From Actinocrispum wychmicini (lineage in GTDB: Bacteria > Actinomycetota > Actinomycetes > Mycobacteriales > Pseudonocardiaceae), in assembly GCF_004345645.1 (NCBI RefSeq), contig NZ_SLWS01000011.1, positions 169,160 to 233,159 of the forward strand: 64,000 nt of DNA, given 5' to 3'. Below the pieces are notes generated by a model, which did no database searches, was not told the DNA's origin, and was given only the letters and a program-made list of their open reading frames with translations. Below are positions 45,064 through 52,530 of this stretch, in pieces. The position numbers and the translations under genes are program-made. Each line of letters begins with the position of its first letter. The first letter of the stretch is position 1.

Positions 45064-45588
45064 ATGACTCGTAAAAGCTGGGACAAACTTGACGACGCGT
45101 ACCGTAAACGGCTGGAAAAGCACGGGATCACTAGGTCACAGCATGAAGCCGGCGTGCCGCTGCCGGACGCACGGGGTCACAAACGAACACCCGAACATCC
45201 GCTGCCGCCGGGCGAATCTGTGCCGAAACGGTACGAGCGTTGGGCTAATTCTCGTGCCGGTACGCCGATCAAGATGCTCACGGCCGACGGGGATGTTTGG
45301 CTCACCGACGTATCTGTTCGGCACCGTTCGCTGATCGGGTCGCATTGGAATGCGGTGCAGTCGTATTTGTATGACAAACCGATGCCACGCGCGTTTTGGT
45401 GGAACGGCAACACGCGAACGGCATTACGCCCGTTTAAGGCACCGACGGTCACGGGTTCACAACTGGATACCGATAACTCTGTCGGATCACCTGAGAAGTT
45501 CCGATTTATGACAGACGCCAAAGCTATCGTCCAATGGATGCGACGCCAGGAACGGTCGTTTCCCGAAATGTATCGAACGGTTGCCTAA
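45064..45588 (+). CDS. Hypothetical protein, terminal-protein candidate (174 aa)
   Basis: Starts MTRKSWDKLDDAYRKRLEKH: basic, helical N-terminus, then GITRSQHEAGVPLPDARGHK. The C-terminal half has DVWLTDVSVRHRSLIGSHWN and several Tyr and Ser/Thr residues that could act as primer hydroxyls. Protein-primed family B polymerases need a terminal protein, usually encoded just upstream. This gene is two upstream of PolB. The assignment rests on position only. Confidence 0.5.
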   Translation: MTRKSWDKLDDAYRKRLEKHGITRSQHEAGVPLPDARGHKRTPEHPLPPGESVPKRYERWANSRAGTPIKMLTADGDVWLTDVSVRHRSLIGSHWNAVQSYLYDKPMPRAFWWNGNTRTALRPFKAPTVTGSQLDTDNSVGSPEKFRFMTDAKAIVQWMRRQERSFPEMYRTVA

Positions 45589-45872
45589 TGGAAAACCATC
45601 ATGTGGCCGGTCGGGCGATATCCAATGACACCGTGCCGTTGTGCACTCGATGCCACAGCATGGTCACTAGATGGCAGCGAACCGCCGGAATTGATCTCCG
45701 CAAGAACAGAAACCGAACCGAGCTCGAAAGAATGCGCGCGATAGGTGTCGGGTACGCCCTGTTGGGAGAACTCCTATGCCGACTGTATGGCCGCCTCATG
45801 TCACGGGCACTTGATGACGGCGCCTGGACACCTAACCCCAAGTTGGATCGAAATTCTTCCGGGGGCGATTAG
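45588..45872 (+). CDS. HNH-fold nuclease-like protein (94 aa)
   Basis: ATG at 45588 overlaps the preceding stop (TAATG). The motif is MENHHVAGRAI followed by TVPLCTRCHSMVTRWQR, i.e. the HHxxGR strand and a later CxxCH, as in compact HNH endonucleases. An HNH nuclease is part of the common gene set of casposons. It could process integration or replication intermediates; a second zinc Cys pair is not visible. Confidence 0.6.
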   Translation: MENHHVAGRAISNDTVPLCTRCHSMVTRWQRTAGIDLRKNRNRTELERMRAIGVGYALLGELLCRLYGRLMSRALDDGAWTPNPKLDRNSSGGD

Positions 45873-45875
45873 ACT

Positions 45876-48704
45876 ATGGACGAGTATATCATCTTTGACA
45901 CGGAAACCACGACGGACGAAACGCAAAGGCTCACGTTCGGATGCTTCCGATACGTCGTGCGATACCGAGGTTCCTTCCACACGCTAGCGGAAGGTCTCAT
46001 CTACGCGGACGACTTACCCACGCGAGACCCTGACGCATATCGGACCTTGTTCAGGTACTGCGCTGGACACTCGGCTGACGTTGACATGCGTTTTCTTGGG
46101 CCACGAGAACCCGATTGGCGGCTGCATCTCATCAGCCGCAAGCAATTCGTGGAACGGTGGATGTGGGACATAGGCTACAAACGAAACGCCATCATTGCGG
46201 GTTTCAATCTGCCGTTCGACTTCTCGCGCATAGCCCTCAGTGTCACAGACGCACGACCACCATTCACCGATGGTTTCAGTTTTCAGCTGTGGGACTACAC
46301 GTTGCGGCCAAATCTGAGAATCAAGCATCTGGACAGCAAAAAGTCGTTTATCGGTTGGACATATACCACGATCGCGGACACGCCGAATACGCGGGGACGG
46401 TTCATTGATTTACGAACGGCGACGTTCGCATTAACCAACGTGCCGCATACTCTTGATTCGGCTGCCGACGTGTTCGGGTGTTCACGAAAAACCCATCCCG
46501 ACACTCACGGGGTCATCACGAGCGACTATGTTGACTATTGCCGTAACGACGTCAACGTGACTACGGAACTGTTGGCGAGAGTCACTGAGGAGTACGAGAG
46601 GCATCCTATTCCGATTCCGCTCCACAGGGTGTTCTCGCCAGCAACACTGTCAAAAGGGTACTACCGGTCTATGGGGCTCGTACCGCCCCTGGAAAAATAT
46701 GGGATCGATGACAGCACTTACGGCCGGGTCATGTCAGCGTTCTATGGTGCCCGCACCGAATGCCGCATCCGTGGCGCACGTGTTCCGGTTACGCTGGTCG
46801 ATTTCACGTCAATGTATCCCACAGTGAACGCTCTCATGGGAATGTGGGACTTGTTGAAGGCACGCGATGTGAACATCGTGGAGGCTACCGATTCCATTCG
46901 CGAACTGATTGACACACACCATCTAGACGACTACTTCACAAACCGTAACTTATGGCACCAATTCGTGGGGATAGCACGCATCCGCCCAGACGGTGACGTC
47001 CTGCCCGTACGCGCACAATACGGCGACGGTTCCACGTACAACATTGGCGTCAACCATCTAACCTACGACGGAGACTTATGGTATGCCATTCCAGACCTGG
47101 TGGCATCCAAACTTCTCACTGGCCGGACGCCGAACATTCTTGAGGCGATACGGTTCGTTCCCGTCGGACAACAAGACGAACTCAAGAAAGTAGCGTTACG
47201 CGGCGACACAGTCATCGATCCCATGGGTAGCGATTTCTTCAAATGGGTGATTGAGCAACGAGCTAGGGTGCGAGACACCAAACCAGCACTCGCCGAATTT
47301 CTGAAAGTCCTCGCTAACTCTGGAAGTTATGGCGTATTCGCCGAAATGGTGCGGGACGACGCGCTGACAGAGACCACGGTGGAAATGTTCAGCGCACCTG
47401 ACACGCCCTGGCGTGCTCGTGTCCGGCACCCTGAACGTCCTGGTCAATATGCCTGGCCGCCGGTCGCAGCGAGTATTACGGCAGCGGCCCGGCTAATGCT
47501 CGCGATGCTCGAAAAGTGCGTACTAGATGCTGGCGGTTCGTGGGTATTCTGCGACACGGACAGCATGGCGATTTGTCGCCGCACGGACGACGACCCCGAG
47601 TTCCCGGCACTGACCGACGCACGTATCGACGATATTATCGAACGTTTCGACACCTTGTCACCATACGACCGGTCCCTTATTCCACACGTGCTCAAAAAGG
47701 AATATGTTGGATACTGCTACGCGATATCCAGCAAACGTTACGCATTATTCGACGAGAACGGCAAAGTCGAAAAATATTCTGAGCATGGGTTAGGACACCT
47801 CAAAGGACCCCACGCCGAATGGAAACGCGACATATGGTCACACGTCATTGGAACATATGAAGGCTCCTCAGAGTGGCTGGACACCCCAGCGTTATCGCAG
47901 TGGAGTGTGTCTACCCCGAGACTGTACCGAACATTGAACGTATGGAATCAAGGAAAGAACTATCCCGATCAAATCAAGCCGTTCAACTTCGTGAGCGCCG
48001 TCTACATGCGGCCACAACACAAACCACGATTGCGGCAGGGCATCCGAGGAATCCAGCTCATTACCGGCTACCTAGGCGGTACAAGCCCGCTCAATGCTGA
48101 ATGGATTAACAAATACGATCCAAACGGGCCGAGATACACAATCACGGGGGGCAATATCGAGGATGACATGTGGGGCAATGCCCCCGATGTCGTCAAGGTC
48201 GTTACCTATCGCGAAGTGCTAGCCGACTACAGCATCCACCCCGAAGCAAAATTCGCGGACGCACACGGGGAACCATGTGGTCCGTACACCCGAGGGCGGC
48301 TCTATCGGCTCCACGTCCGCTTAGGAGGAATCGATTTTATCGGAAAGGAAAGCAACAAGGTTGACGACGTTCAAGCCGGGCTAATCGACGCGGCAGACCT
48401 GCAAATGATAGCTACACCAGGAGACATCAAATGGGACCAAATGCGAGACGCCATCTTTCTGGTGTTGTCTCGCTACACCACGACCGAAAACGCCCGACTC
48501 GCCGGAATCAGCCGGACGGAATACCACCGCCTTCAATCAGGTAAAACACGGCCACATCCACAAACCCGCAACGCGCTCGTCACTATGGCCGTTCACATCG
48601 CGTGCGAAGACCTCAAACGGTCACCGCGACTGGTCAAAGACCCACGCACTGTACTCGCGGAATGGAAATACACATGTGGAAACGCGGCGACCAATGCGAA
48701 GTAA
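45876..48704 (+). CDS. polB: Family B DNA polymerase
   Basis: 942 residues. The 3'-5' exonuclease begins at once (FDTETT, 7-12), with later Exo motifs (NLPFDFSR, YCRNDVN). Polymerase motifs: A DFTSMYPT (D309), B KVLANSGSYG (K477, N481, Y485), C FCDTDSMAI (D560, D562). The NSGSYG form has one residue more than the classical NSxYG. The last 80 residues add an HTH-like segment (TTENARLAGISRTEYHRLQS). Terminal repeats on the element make protein-primed replication likely, but the TPR insertions were not verified. It is larger than phi29 or Bam35 polymerases. Confidence 0.92.
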   Translation: MDEYIIFDTETTTDETQRLTFGCFRYVVRYRGSFHTLAEGLIYADDLPTRDPDAYRTLFRYCAGHSADVDMRFLGPREPDWRLHLISRKQFVERWMWDIGYKRNAIIAGFNLPFDFSRIALSVTDARPPFTDGFSFQLWDYTLRPNLRIKHLDSKKSFIGWTYTTIADTPNTRGRFIDLRTATFALTNVPHTLDSAADVFGCSRKTHPDTHGVITSDYVDYCRNDVNVTTELLARVTEEYERHPIPIPLHRVFSPATLSKGYYRSMGLVPPLEKYGIDDSTYGRVMSAFYGARTECRIRGARVPVTLVDFTSMYPTVNALMGMWDLLKARDVNIVEATDSIRELIDTHHLDDYFTNRNLWHQFVGIARIRPDGDVLPVRAQYGDGSTYNIGVNHLTYDGDLWYAIPDLVASKLLTGRTPNILEAIRFVPVGQQDELKKVALRGDTVIDPMGSDFFKWVIEQRARVRDTKPALAEFLKVLANSGSYGVFAEMVRDDALTETTVEMFSAPDTPWRARVRHPERPGQYAWPPVAASITAAARLMLAMLEKCVLDAGGSWVFCDTDSMAICRRTDDDPEFPALTDARIDDIIERFDTLSPYDRSLIPHVLKKEYVGYCYAISSKRYALFDENGKVEKYSEHGLGHLKGPHAEWKRDIWSHVIGTYEGSSEWLDTPALSQWSVSTPRLYRTLNVWNQGKNYPDQIKPFNFVSAVYMRPQHKPRLRQGIRGIQLITGYLGGTSPLNAEWINKYDPNGPRYTITGGNIEDDMWGNAPDVVKVVTYREVLADYSIHPEAKFADAHGEPCGPYTRGRLYRLHVRLGGIDFIGKESNKVDDVQAGLIDAADLQMIATPGDIKWDQMRDAIFLVLSRYTTTENARLAGISRTEYHRLQSGKTRPHPQTRNALVTMAVHIACEDLKRSPRLVKDPRTVLAEWKYTCGNAATNAK

Positions 48705-48880
48705 AAACGCTCGGTATCTGGCGGAAAGCGCGAGTGTCCAGCGTGGCCGACACAACCATAGCGGTACTCATCCACGGGGTAGGACGATTCTACCGAAGCG
48801 AACTCCGCCATGACTCCCCCAACATACGACGACCACAAGCTACAACTATGGAGACATCAGATGGACCGACAACAGCTTAA
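48674..48880 (+). CDS. Small hypothetical protein (68 aa)
   Basis: ATG at 48674, overlapping the last 31 bases of polB. MWKRGDQCEVKTLGIWRKAR then VSSVADTTIAVLIHGVGRFY: strand-rich and SH3-like, similar to small DNA-binding barrels. Overlaps the next gene by 23 nt if that uses 48858. Confidence 0.45.
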   Translation: MWKRGDQCEVKTLGIWRKARVSSVADTTIAVLIHGVGRFYRSELRHDSPNIRRPQATTMETSDGPTTA

Positions 48881-49256
48881 GTGGGATGCTGACAGCAGTC
48901 ACATGTTCCTAATCTGCCTCAAAATCGCAGCACACTGCGTCACCCATCACCCACATTGCCTCGAAACAACGACCGATGACGCAAGCGGCGACACAACATT
49001 GACCTTGTGCGCGACCAACTGTCAGGCCCATTTCGAGGTCACTGTGCGGGAATCCGTGACGGCAAGTCCTCTCGATTCGCTCACGCTCGTCCTGGCCCAC
49101 TTCGTGCGTATGGTGGACTGCACAAGTGGATCAGCCAACACTCATCAGGTAACTTTTCATCCGAACGGGATGACAGTCACAACCGCCGACGCGACTTATG
49201 TCGTAATGAATGAGGCAATCGCCTTGTTCGACAAAGAACTCAGGATCGGTACCTGA
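48858..49256 (+). CDS. Hypothetical protein (132 aa)
   Basis: Start at ATG 48858 with GGAGA 7 bases upstream; an earlier ATG at 48810 in frame is possible. His/Cys-rich in the first half (HMFLICLKIAAHCVTHHPHC, ALCATNCQAHFEV), followed by strands and a final helix. It may bind metal. It lies between polB and cas1, so a role in replication or integration is possible. Confidence 0.5.
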   Translation, partial: QMDRQQLKWDADSSHMFLICLKIAAHCVTHHPHCLETTTDDASGDTTLTLCATNCQAHFEVTVRESVTASPLDSLTLVLAHFVRMVDCTSGSANTHQVTFHPNGMTVTTADATYVVMNEAIALFDKELRIGT

Positions 49257-49346
49257 TCGTTGCCCAAACGCGATCGTGAGCAAGTAGGGGCGCACTAAGA
49301 TATGACATGAAAGGTTGGTTCCCCTACCGGCAAAGAGGCCCGTAAG
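49257..49346 (+). promoter_or_regulatory. cas1 leader region with inverted repeat
   Basis: A 90-bp gap, the longest in the replication end of the element. GTAGGGG and CCCCTAC (7-bp arms, about 31 bp apart) enclose an AT-rich TAAGATATGACAT stretch resembling a -10 region. GAGG precedes the TTG start at 49347. Separate control of the casposase gene is therefore plausible. Confidence 0.35.
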
Positions 49347-50372
49347 TTGACCAGTCAAACCCACATCCTCGTACATGGCATCGCCTCTCTCGCAGTCGAG
49401 AGAGGCGATTTGCTTATCAGGTACGGGATACCCCGAGGGACTGAGACGCTCACCATTCCTCGCACTGAACGCACCATCAGACGAATCATCATCACAGCAC
49501 GACACGGCAGCATCACCCTAGACGTCTTCCAATGGATTCAAGGCGTCGGAATGTCTCTCTACGTTATTCGTGACGGCGAGTACGTTTGCTATGCCAATAG
49601 CACGTTCTATGACGCAAATCTCCAACGAGCGCAGTCCCTCGCGGCAGAAACCAGCACCGGCGTGGAAATCGTCCGCTATCTCTTGACGCACAAAGTGCGC
49701 GGACAACGCGACGTTCTGAAAGAGTTGAACCCTGAAGCGGCCTTCGCGTTCGAGCGATACGTCAGGAGAATGACAGCTGCAAAGACATTGGAACAATGTC
49801 ATCGCGTCGAGAGAGAAGCAGCCAAAGCGTATTGGACACACTGGGCAGACGTATCACTTCGATTCAGCGGTAGGGTCAAGACACGGTGGAAGCGGTTCGG
49901 TGCTCGAAAGTCTTCCCTCTCGTCATCCGCCCGGCTAGCGGAAAACCCACCCAACGCGATACTCAACTTCGCTTACAATGTGTTGGCAAACGAGGCTGGC
50001 GCCGGATGCCTGGCGTTGGGGCTTAACCCACTGCTAGGACTGTCCCATAAAGACAACACCGACAAGCCTGGACTAGCACACGACATCATGGAAGTCGGCC
50101 GACCGTTCATAGATCAAGCCATACTAAACTGGATAGGTGCGCGCGTATTTAAACCAAACGAGTTTTACGAACTGGATAACGGTGTATGCCGATTGGACGA
50201 CGACCTACTCAGCGAGGTAGCAGGAATCGTAGTGCAGTGCCTGCCCAGCTTTGTACATCACTGGGAGTGGGTAGCCCATCGGCTAGTGGATGATGCCACG
50301 GGGACCGCGTCCAAGAAAAGAACCCCGCTGACCGAGGGCAACCGGAAACGACGGTTCGCGAACGCTAGCTGA
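49347..50372 (+). CDS. cas1: Cas1 integrase (casposase)
   Basis: 341 residues from a TTG start. The C-terminal helical domain carries the Cas1 active site: E155 in HRVEREAAKAYWTHW, H234 in GLNPLLGLSHKDN, and D246 with E249 in PGLAHDIMEVGRP. The characteristic PPNAILNFAYNVLANEAG helix precedes H234. The N-terminal domain (SLAVERGDLLIRYGI, TLDVFQWIQGVGMSLYVI) is the beta-sheet dimerisation region. The end is Lys/Arg-rich. With PolB nearby, terminal repeats, a 14-bp duplication and no Cas2 or CRISPR array, it is a casposase: it joins element ends to target DNA. Confidence 0.93.
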   Translation: MTSQTHILVHGIASLAVERGDLLIRYGIPRGTETLTIPRTERTIRRIIITARHGSITLDVFQWIQGVGMSLYVIRDGEYVCYANSTFYDANLQRAQSLAAETSTGVEIVRYLLTHKVRGQRDVLKELNPEAAFAFERYVRRMTAAKTLEQCHRVEREAAKAYWTHWADVSLRFSGRVKTRWKRFGARKSSLSSSARLAENPPNAILNFAYNVLANEAGAGCLALGLNPLLGLSHKDNTDKPGLAHDIMEVGRPFIDQAILNWIGARVFKPNEFYELDNGVCRLDDDLLSEVAGIVVQCLPSFVHHWEWVAHRLVDDATGTASKKRTPLTEGNRKRRFANAS

Positions 50373-50399
50373 CAACGACCCGAACGGAGGATTGAACTC

Positions 50400-50561
50400 G
50401 TGATTGTTCTCGACACAAAAGGCTACGTGATCATGGATACGTGGGTATTCGTTCTACTGGCCGTCCTGTTCGTTGTACTCTCCATTACAACCATCGTGTT
50501 GGCAGTCAGACGGACACGACAGCCACCACCCATCCCGTACCCCTACCAGGAGCGACGATAA
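50400..50561 (+). CDS. Small single-TM protein (53 aa)
   Basis: GTG at 50400, GGAGG 9 bases upstream. One transmembrane helix (WVFVLLAVLFVVLSITTIVL) and a Pro/Arg tail. It lies apart from the other membrane protein genes, after cas1. Role unknown. Confidence 0.55.
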   Translation: MIVLDTKGYVIMDTWVFVLLAVLFVVLSITTIVLAVRRTRQPPPIPYPYQERR

Positions 50562-50563
50562 GC

Positions 50564-50737
50564 ATGGACGACAAGATTCGGCGCCGTGTCGTCACCGTCA
50601 ACGGCCAAAGGATCCGGTACACGTACAACGTGAGGAACCGCGAAGTGACCGTGCCAGGTGTCCCGCCGTTCGAGGCTACCTGTTGGGATGCTGCTCCGGA
50701 TGAGGTTCGCGAGGCTCTAGCCAGAGACCGCCCTTGA
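50564..50737 (+). CDS. Small basic hypothetical protein (57 aa)
   Basis: ATG at 50564 after an AGGAG site. MDDKIRRRVVTVNGQRIRYT then YNVRNREVTVPGVPPFEATC: strand-rich and basic. Last gene before the right terminal repeat (13 bp away). Could bind the element ends, but only position suggests it. Confidence 0.5.
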   Translation: MDDKIRRRVVTVNGQRIRYTYNVRNREVTVPGVPPFEATCWDAAPDEVREALARDRP

Positions 50738-50750
50738 TGAGCTCACACCA

Positions 50751-50872
50751 CCACGCGCCCCCGGCACCCACCACGCCGGGGGCGCTCCTATGTGGACACG
50801 TCTACTGTGGACCCAACACGCCGGTTATGTCCGAATTCTGTATCGCTTGGGGCGGTCCTGGTATTCATACCC
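50751..50872 (-). repeat. Right terminal inverted repeat, 122 bp
   Basis: Exact reverse complement of 32045-32166, including the inner 11-bp stem (50755-50785) and the tip palindrome. The match ends sharply: base 50750 does not pair with 32167. Perfect identity of 122 bp suggests recent activity or replication-linked copying of the ends. Confidence 0.95.
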
Positions 50873-50886
50873 GTCACCTTGATGAG
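50873..50886 (+). repeat. Target-site duplication, right copy
   Basis: GTCACCTTGATGAG, same orientation as the copy at 32031-32044; in both copies it encodes HLDE of the interrupted kinase. Confidence 0.95.
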
Positions 50887-50985
50887 TATCTAGCCAGGCG
50901 TCCGCGCGCGATCCAGCTCGACACAACCGGCATCGGGGAGGACGCGTCATACGTGCGCCTCCTGAATGCACTCGACGCGGAGTAG
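50873..50985 (+). pseudogene. Interrupted P-loop kinase gene, 3' part
   Basis: Continues the kinase frame after the element: HLDE (within the duplication), then YLARRPRAIQLDTTGIGEDA and SYVRLLNALDAE to a TAG at 50983-50985. The in-frame junction with the 5' part shows a single intact gene before insertion. The fragment itself has no start signal of its own. Confidence 0.85.
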
Positions 50986-51216
50986 GGACGCATTGTTGTC
51001 CTGGGGTAAATCCCGCTCATCGGCAAGAGGGGAGTTGGCGGGTTCAGCTCGCCGGGTGCAGCCCGCAAGTCGATGTTCGTACGGGGACGTTGGGCACGCT
51101 CAGCCGTACACGACTGAGCGAACAACTCAGTACGCCGACAGCCCACACCAAAGTCCGCATCTACTGGGTCCAACTTGACGAAGCCGTGCCCCGTCCCAAG
51201 CACTTTGGTCATGGGG

Positions 51217-52251
51217 TCAGCTGGTCCGCCGGTGCAGTGCGTCGATGTCTGCGGCGGCTGCTGGGTTGCCGAGGCCCTGTTCAATGTGGTGCTTCTCGGT
51301 GGTGCGGCTGTTGGAGTGTCCGAGTTGGTCGGCGACTTGGCGGGCGGTGTGGCCGGCCTGGTCGAGCGCGGTGGCGACGGTCTTGCGGCCGACGTGGGTG
51401 ACGAATGTCGGGTACTTGATTCGTTCCCGCAGGCGTCGGATGGACCGCTGCACGTTGGATGGGTGCCGCCAGCTCAAGGTGCCTGAGGGGAACACGGGCT
51501 CGGCTGCGCCCGCTCCGGTCGTCGCCGACACTGGGCAGCGCACGCGCAGCAGGGTGCGGAGGAACTCCGGCAAGACCACGATCCTCTTCGAGGCGAACCT
51601 CTTCCCGGAGTGCCGGACGACGCCTTTGCCTTTGACCGCAACGATGTTGCAGTTGCTCGGCGTCGAACGCGTGCGCCTTCCGCTTGGGGCCGCCCTTGAT
51701 GTTGCCCATGTGCTTGGCTGCGTTGACGGTGATGACTTCGTGGTCGATTGCGACCTGCAGGACGCCGGAGATGCGGGACCGGATTCCGCGCAGAGTCGAG
51801 GATGCGATGGTGGGTAGTCGTCGCGGATCTTCTCAATCGCCTTCTTGATCCGGCCGGCGCTGCATTCGCGGATCAACAGCGCGCCAAGGTAGGGCTGGAC
51901 GTAGATGCGACATGTGCTTTCATACCGGTCCTAGCTGGTGTCTACGACAGTGCGCTTCGCCTCCGCGAGGTAGAGGTCGATCGCGTGATGGACGCGGGAA
52001 CCAGCGTTGAGATCACCGGTGGCGGTGCCGGCGCGTTCCTTCAGCGCTGCCTTGGCCTTGGCTTCGGTGGTGCTGGATCGTTCGACTTGGCGGGTGTTGC
52101 CGTCCCAGTCTCGGAACTGGGCGACGGCCTTCCACTCGGGTGCCTTGACGTCGTCGGGCAGTGTGTCGCCGGGGCGCCATTTGCCACCGTCGAGGCGGTA
52201 GTAGGTCCTGATCTCTCCGTAGGTGCCGAGTTCGAGCGGTGGCCTCGCCAT
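51217..52251 (-). pseudogene. int: Tyrosine integrase, frameshifted and lacking the active Tyr
   Basis: The N-terminal part (52251-51931) reads MARPPLELGTYGEIRTYYRL...WKAVAQFRDWDGNTRQVE, the start typical of actinomycete AICE/plasmid integrases, and stops early at a TAG. The catalytic part continues in another frame to 51217: VVLPEFLRTLL, THVGRKTVATALDQAGHTAR (HxxR box) and QLGHSNSRTTEKHHIEQG. The expected HY(I/V) is HHI, so the nucleophile Tyr is His. The break plus this change make it inactive. Confidence 0.75.
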
Positions 52252-52333
52252 GATCCACCCCATTTGGCATGGGTTAGGCATGGATGGATCATCATATCGG
52301 ATTGGTCTACCACTTGTGACCTGCGGGAACGGG

Positions 52334-52378
52334 TGCCCCCGGTGCGACTCGAACGCACACTGGACGGATTTTGAGTCG
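52334..52378 (-). other. 3' fragment of a tRNA gene (probable att site)
   Basis: On the - strand the sequence contains an anticodon-loop-like CTCAAAA, a variable region, a full T-arm (GTGCG TTCGAGT CGCAC) and a 3' acceptor strand CGGGGGC plus A. The 5' half is absent: the bases upstream do not give a GCCCCCG acceptor strand or D-arm. Such 3' tRNA remnants next to int genes are attachment sites of integrated elements. Anticodon CAA (Leu) is the direct reading but uncertain. Confidence 0.6.
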
Positions 52379-52530
52379 GCTATGAAATGCGGCCATGGTG
52401 GTCTACCTGGGCATTTAGCGATTGCAAAATGTTGAAATGTCGCACTGAAGGCACGGTGTGAAGAGGATTCGCACCCAGTTCCGCACCCACGGTCGTCTAC
52501 TGTGGACGGGCGCTGATGTGCGGCTTCAGT

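Larger units (their letters stand above)
32045..50872. mobile_element. Casposase-encoding tailless-virus provirus (18,828 bp)
   Basis: Ends are defined by 122-bp perfect inverted repeats and a 14-bp direct duplication in a host gene. Genes include Cas1, family B DNA polymerase, HNH-like protein, packaging ATPase, capsid candidate, small membrane proteins, LysM protein, lytic transglycosylase, M15 endolysin, spike candidate and an XRE-TPR regulator. The left arm is transcribed leftward and the right arm rightward from 39.02-39.07 kb. Several parts, for example 33.5-34.7 and 46-50 kb, are visibly richer in A+T than the flanks. The size resembles tectivirus-like genomes. All major frames are open, so the element may be functional. 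Confidence 0.9.

Noticed and set aside
50734..50985. 83-codon + strand frame covering the right terminal repeat
   Set aside because: It is an artefact of the repeat joined to the 3' end of the interrupted kinase; only the last 37 codons are real kinase sequence.
52334..52420. Complete tRNA gene
   Set aside because: The T-arm and 3' acceptor strand are good, but no matching 5' acceptor strand or D-arm is found upstream, so only a 3' remnant is supported.
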